57,500 bases of DNA from Glandiceps talaboti (Eukaryota; Hemichordata; Enteropneusta; Spengelidae). The stretch covers positions 7,315,994-7,373,493 of the forward strand of contig NC_135552.1 in assembly GCF_964340395.1 (NCBI RefSeq). The letters run 5' to 3'. Positions 53,326 through 57,500 of the stretch are shown piece by piece; position 1 is the stretch's first letter, and each line of letters begins with the position of its first letter. The position numbers and the translations under genes were made by a program. A model generated the notes under the pieces. It did not search any database. It saw only the letters and a list, made by a program, of their open reading frames with translations, and was not told the origin of the DNA.

Positions 53326-53784
53326 CAAAATTGTTGTCATGAGACACCTGAAAAGTTGTAATCATCAGATAATCTTATCTCTGGCTCCGGTTAGCAGTAG
53401 GGAGGTTTCTGTTTATAGTTAGAGGAACAGAGTGAAACATGAATGAATTCAGCAGATGTATGTTGAAGCAAAGACACCTAGTTTCATATTAAATAAATGC
53501 AGGATCTCTGCAGAAAAAGGAATATTTACAATTTTGTATACCGGTATATCGACAATTTAACAGTGGCAATGTTTGGCTAACTGACTGACTTCATTTTACA
53601 ATAATGATATGTAAATTTCATGTAATTCACCAAATTGTAACTCATAAAAAATGTATAATATGCAAGAACAAATAATCATCCAAGTTTGACATAATTTGAA
53701 AAATGATGTATAAATTTATGAAAACAGAAACTCAGTCTTTTGCTTGTATTTGATATCAGTGTTATGTATTTATTTAGGAAAACT

Positions 53785-54180
53785 ACAGTCTTTCCTTGTC
53801 ATTTTCTGGGAAACAAAAACAACTGTAACAGCATTTCCTTGTCATTTTTCAGGAAAGGAGAACTACTGTAAACATATTTCCTTGGTGTTTTTTCTGGGAG
53901 AGGAAAAGCACATGGAGCAGCATTTACTTGGCATTTTCCAGGAAAGAAAAACTACTGTGAAAGTATTTCTTTGTTATTTTCCGAGCAAGGCAACTACAGT
54001 ATTTCATTTTTTTTTCTGGGGAAAGGAAAACATCATTAACAGTATATCTTTGCTGTTTGCTGGAAAGGAAAATTTTGCAGTATTTCCATGTCATTTGCTG
54101 GAAAAGGAAAACTACAGTATAGATTTTCTTGTTATTTTCCAGGAAAGGAAAAAGTGCAGTATTTCCTTGTTATTTTCACA
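53785..54180 (+). repeat. Minisatellite, about 40-48 bp unit, about 9 diverged copies, long open frame
   Basis: Units like TATTTCCTTGTCATTTTCC followed by AGGAAAGGAAAACTACAG. One frame stays open for 147 codons (53744-54187), but translates to a repetitive Phe/Leu-rich string with no domain, so it is not called coding. Many units contain TTCNNNGAA-type words around the TTTTCC/GGAAA symmetry. Confidence 0.75.
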
Positions 54181-54719
54181 CCTGTGAATGTCATCTAAAA
54201 TGTCAGTATGAAAATATGAAAGATCAAATAAACGTAGAGTTTTTTGATTTCCTGAAAAATTCAGTATCATATTTTATTCTTTCAGAAGATTGTGAAGAAC
54301 TTCATTAATGAGAAAAAAGAAATAATTATCATTGACAGGAAATCGTGTGGAAATATTTTTAGCCCAGGATAAATGCTAGGAATACTGTATCTTTTTTATT
54401 TATGATGTGAATGCACTTTCTTCTTTTTTTTTGAGTGATTTTACTCTGATATGACTTTCTGTTGTGAGCATTTTGTCTCACTTTAATGTGAATATTTTTA
54501 GTTCAAGATTTGACATCAATACGAGTACTATTCAGGTTGTGTATTTTTTCATTGTTTAATTATTTACGTTTTTCTACCAGTGTTATTTTATTTTTTAGAG
54601 TTAGTATGTAGAATGGATTCGAGTTGAAATTGTAATTCTTTGCATAACAGTTTGGTATGAAGTACAGTATACGTGTAGTCATAAATATTTCTTGTATCAT
54701 GACTAAGAACTAATGATTA

Positions 54720-55046
54720 CTCTGGTAATTGAGCCTTCAGTTTACTAAGATAGTCGCAAACTAAATCTATTCTTCAATGTCGTAGACTACAAAAGTGGGT
54801 GATAGCAGTTCCTCTGTTGTGCAATTTTCATCACCCCTAGGCTAGATCAAGATAATATCAACACTGGAAGTCCCAGAACAGTATACTGTTCATGGAACTC
54901 TGTCAATAAAACTCTGTGATGCCTCCCTACTGAGACTAAAATTAAACCAACGTTCATACAATAGATTATCACTGTTGTATCAATATGCTGCGACAATAGT
55001 TTTAGTTTATGTCTCTCTTAGTTAACCGAAGGCTCAATTACCAGAG
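54720..55046 (+). mobile_element. CTGGTAATTGAGCC inverted-repeat element, copy 2, with perfect 19 bp ends
   Basis: CTCTGGTAATTGAGCCTTC at the left and its exact reverse complement GAAGGCTCAATTACCAGAG at the right; arms continue with AGTTTACTAAGATAG / CTCTCTTAGTTAACC. About 327 bp with no coding capacity. Confidence 0.78.
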
Positions 55047-55302
55047 TTGTATTACTATGTTTTACTGACATGGTGAATGTATTTAATACACATGTATATA
55101 GACGTTAGTAAAGTATCAAGTACTTTATACTCTGTTATTCAGACTTTATACAATCATATATTACACATCTATACTTTCAAGGCGAATTCATTTTATAGCA
55201 TGGTAACAACCGTTCATAATATTTATTCCTGTATGGTTCTCACCATTTGAAGCCTCCTGCTTTCTTTAGCATTGCAATTGTGAATTTGTTGTCATTTTGA
55301 TA

Positions 55303-55303
<1 letters not shown>

Positions 55304-55366
<63 letters not shown>
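55304..55366. repeat. (CA)n microsatellite
   Basis: About 62 bases of uninterrupted CA. Confidence 0.95.
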
Positions 55367-55367
<1 letters not shown>

Positions 55368-55809
55368 GCCTAGAATATTGGTGATCAAATTCATCAAGAT
55401 TCTATATCTTTCAAATATTTCTCTACAAAAATCAAGAAAATAGATAAAGTAGGATTATTTTTAAATGTTTATAAATGTGCATTGTGTGTGTGTGTGGGCG
55501 AAAATTTATATTCAATTCTGGTATTAAAAAAATATGTTAAAATCTGCACTCAAAATATTGTTCTTTCCAAGGTGAAATGAGCACAGTAGTATTTCATAGG
55601 TTTGCATTGTACTGTCTTCAGTAAGATATTTATGTGTATGCACACACAAATTAAGATGAATTGAAAAAAAAAGAATTATTTTTGGTAAAATAAAATTGTG
55701 ACTGCAAGACAGGTTAGTCTGTGAAAGATGTAGGGCGTTGTCACCCATTGGTCTATCCAAGAGAAGGCTGGTGAGGACTGTATACAACAGAAAGTATCTT
55801 GTAGTCTAA

Positions 55810-56223
55810 CTCTGGGTCAATCTGATTAAAATCTGATGTGGTAAAAGTGCCAAATGTCTTTATTTACCTCTATATGTCCATTATTTTGTGTCATTTGTTT
55901 TATTTCAAGTGATCACTGACTTCCCACATCTGAACCTGTATAATAGACAATCGCGTTTGAATCTCGCGCTTTCGATTGGCCAATCAGGATGAGCGTTACG
56001 TTGGCAGCTGAACACAGGAGAAATTGAAGCGTGCTGATTGGTTGTGAAAACCTTACAATATTGTCGACATTCAATGGGAGTGTCTAGTACACAAGTTCAG
56101 ATGTGGGAAGGCGGCGATCACTCGGAACAAAACAAACGTCACAACACGATGGAAATACTGTCAGGTACATAAAGGCATCTAGCCGCTTTCACCACATCAG
56201 ATTTTAATCAGATTGACTCTGGG
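55810..56223. mobile_element. Long-armed fold-back element with CCAAT-containing core
   Basis: Arms of about 150 bp: GTCAATCTGATTAAAATCTG, ATGTGG, TCTTTATTTACCT and TTCCCACATCTGAACCTGT on the left, inverted on the right (ACAAGTTCAGATGTGGGAAG, ACCACATCAGATTTTAATCA). The unpaired core (about 55950-56080) is richer in CpG and has GATTGGCCAATC and CTGATTGG. Its ends are shared with 31408-31912. Confidence 0.72.
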
Positions 56224-57500
56224 TATAATCATATGGTTAGATTTATTGACAAACATATAAATAAAGTCTGAGTATAGAGACGTGTACTTTAAAAAAAAAA
56301 AAAAAAAACTTTTTATCAAGCTGTCTCCTTAAGAAAACATAGGCAGGATAGATTCATAAACAACATTTATACAGTTATTTTGCATTCAACTGGCCAGTTT
56401 TGATTGGCATTTTTTTACAGAGTGCTTACAATTTACAGAGTGCTTACAGTGGCAGAAATGTGTATCGAGATGCAGTCAGATTTGCTTCAGTGCCACTGGC
56501 GCTTGATCTTTCTGCAAGAATTTGAATTTGAAGGTCAAGAATTTGAATTTGAAGATGCACTGTACGTCAAAGTCCGATTTTCACATTTAATGTGATATTT
56601 TGATACACAAAAGTAAAAATAACAATCAATGATTATACTTTTGTGCAGTTTAAGGATCGACAGAACTTAATTTACTTCACATTCATAGCCTATCATCATG
56701 TTTGAAGAAAAAAAATTCTGCCAATGACAGTGAAGCATAACTGATCAATAGGTGTGACTTAATTTTCTTGTTATCACAGAAGCGATTATGGTTGCAGGCC
56801 TTAGTTTAGATATATAGTTGTCAAATTTATGTGTAAAATCAGTTGTATGGCAGCTCTAGAAAAGTTTACACCAGAGCAGAAATATATTCCTGTCTAATTC
56901 TAGTCATAACTCCACTGACAATATAGTAGAAATATGAGAACCTAGGAACTCGACAACGTGCCACTTGTCTTATAATATCAATAATTCTGCACTAACATTG
57001 CAATTACTTCAAGAACTACTGTTTCAAATATATCAAGCAAATTTCAAGTCACTAAGCATTTCAGTGATGTTACTATCGGGTGGGTAGTTGTTAGGGGAGG
57101 GTGGGGGGGGAGATGTTATATGCTCTGGGGGAGGCTGCATTGCTCTCTTAATATTCATACTTTTAACGGACATGGCGAGGGTTGGATGAGAAATATGTTT
57201 TCTCCAAAATAACAAAAAAAAAGGAAAAAGAGAGAATGAAAGAAAGTACATTTACATACCTTGACTCATGCAAACTAAAGTGCCTGCTTATAGAGGGTTT
57301 AACGTAGAAAATGTGATGAATTTTCATAATTTTGTACAAAATCCGCCCTCACCAGAATAGCACCCAGTCAAACATCATTGATAGATATTAAAGATATAGC
57401 TTTTTATTATGCCAGTGATTTCAGCATCTGACATGTTTCTCAAAGACTACAAAATATTGGATCTAAATTCTATTTTATAGAAATGGAGGTGACTGTCCTG
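56224..57500. other. Downstream AT-rich DNA, no gene recognised
   Basis: Contains a poly-A run (56290-56308), a short direct repeat of GAATTTGAATTTGAAG type (56518-56555) and a G-rich run (57088-57133). Short open frames here show no family resemblance. Confidence 0.6.

Larger units (their letters stand above)
50829..54232 (+). other. Probable 3' UTR and downstream region with three AATAAA signals
   Basis: No open frame that looks like protein follows the PLXDC stop. AATAAA hexamers occur at 50901-50906, 53492-53497 and 54227-54232. The first would give a UTR of only about 100 bases; use of the last would put both minisatellites at 52960-53325 and 53785-54180 inside the transcript. The choice cannot be made from sequence alone. 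Confidence 0.45.

Noticed and set aside
1-57500. CRISPR arrays, operons, bacterial promoters or a phage-type system
   Set aside because: The window is an animal gene region with spliced exons. The tandem repeats have no unique spacers and there are no prokaryotic genes.

Overview
The window is AT-rich animal DNA. It has GT-AG introns of roughly 0.8-20 kb, many microsatellites, and many short inverted-repeat transposons. One gene explains all the convincing coding sequence: a plexin-domain-containing (PLXDC / TEM7 family) single-pass membrane receptor on the + strand. Twelve exons between 10660 and 50828 join without a frame break into 427 codons plus a split first codon. The 5' exon(s) carrying the start codon and signal peptide are not found here. 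The species cannot be named from this. The long introns, the frequent palindromic ACATGT/TACATGTA words, the tandem-repeat-cored elements, the LINE C-terminal domain and the vertebrate-type CCCTAA motif all suit a marine invertebrate (mollusc or other lophotrochozoan, amphioxus or hemichordate).

Layout. 1-10659 is the upstream intron or 5' flank: hAT-type, Harbinger-type and fold-back elements, a decayed LINE, G-tracts and microsatellites. 10660-14060 holds the first two visible exons, separated by a 3.1 kb intron with a 390 bp fold-back element, a SINE-like fragment and a CCATGCATAAGCC-family repeat. 14061-34458 is a 20.4 kb intron. It contains two tandem-repeat-cored elements (one running up to the 3' end), three perfect CArG boxes at 20 bp spacing, an orphan exon-like open frame with a signal peptide, a hammerhead-ribozyme-like motif, a long hairpin inside an ATATC microsatellite and further MITEs. 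34459-50828 holds the other ten exons. These encode the rest of the extracellular domain, the PSI domain, the transmembrane segment and a short cytoplasmic tail. 50829-57500 is the 3' UTR and downstream DNA, with two unusual minisatellites and two more inverted-repeat elements.

The most noteworthy non-genic signals are the hammerhead motif (26443-26486), the triple CArG array (17942-17991), the orphan signal-peptide exon (19811-19979), two copies of a roughly 350 bp near-perfect palindrome with the same 20 bp centre (32901-33252 and 48478-48825), and a direct-repeat/palindrome/direct-repeat composite (2236-3050). Coordinates of repeats were read by eye and may be off by several bases. Exon borders were checked by splice signal and phase.
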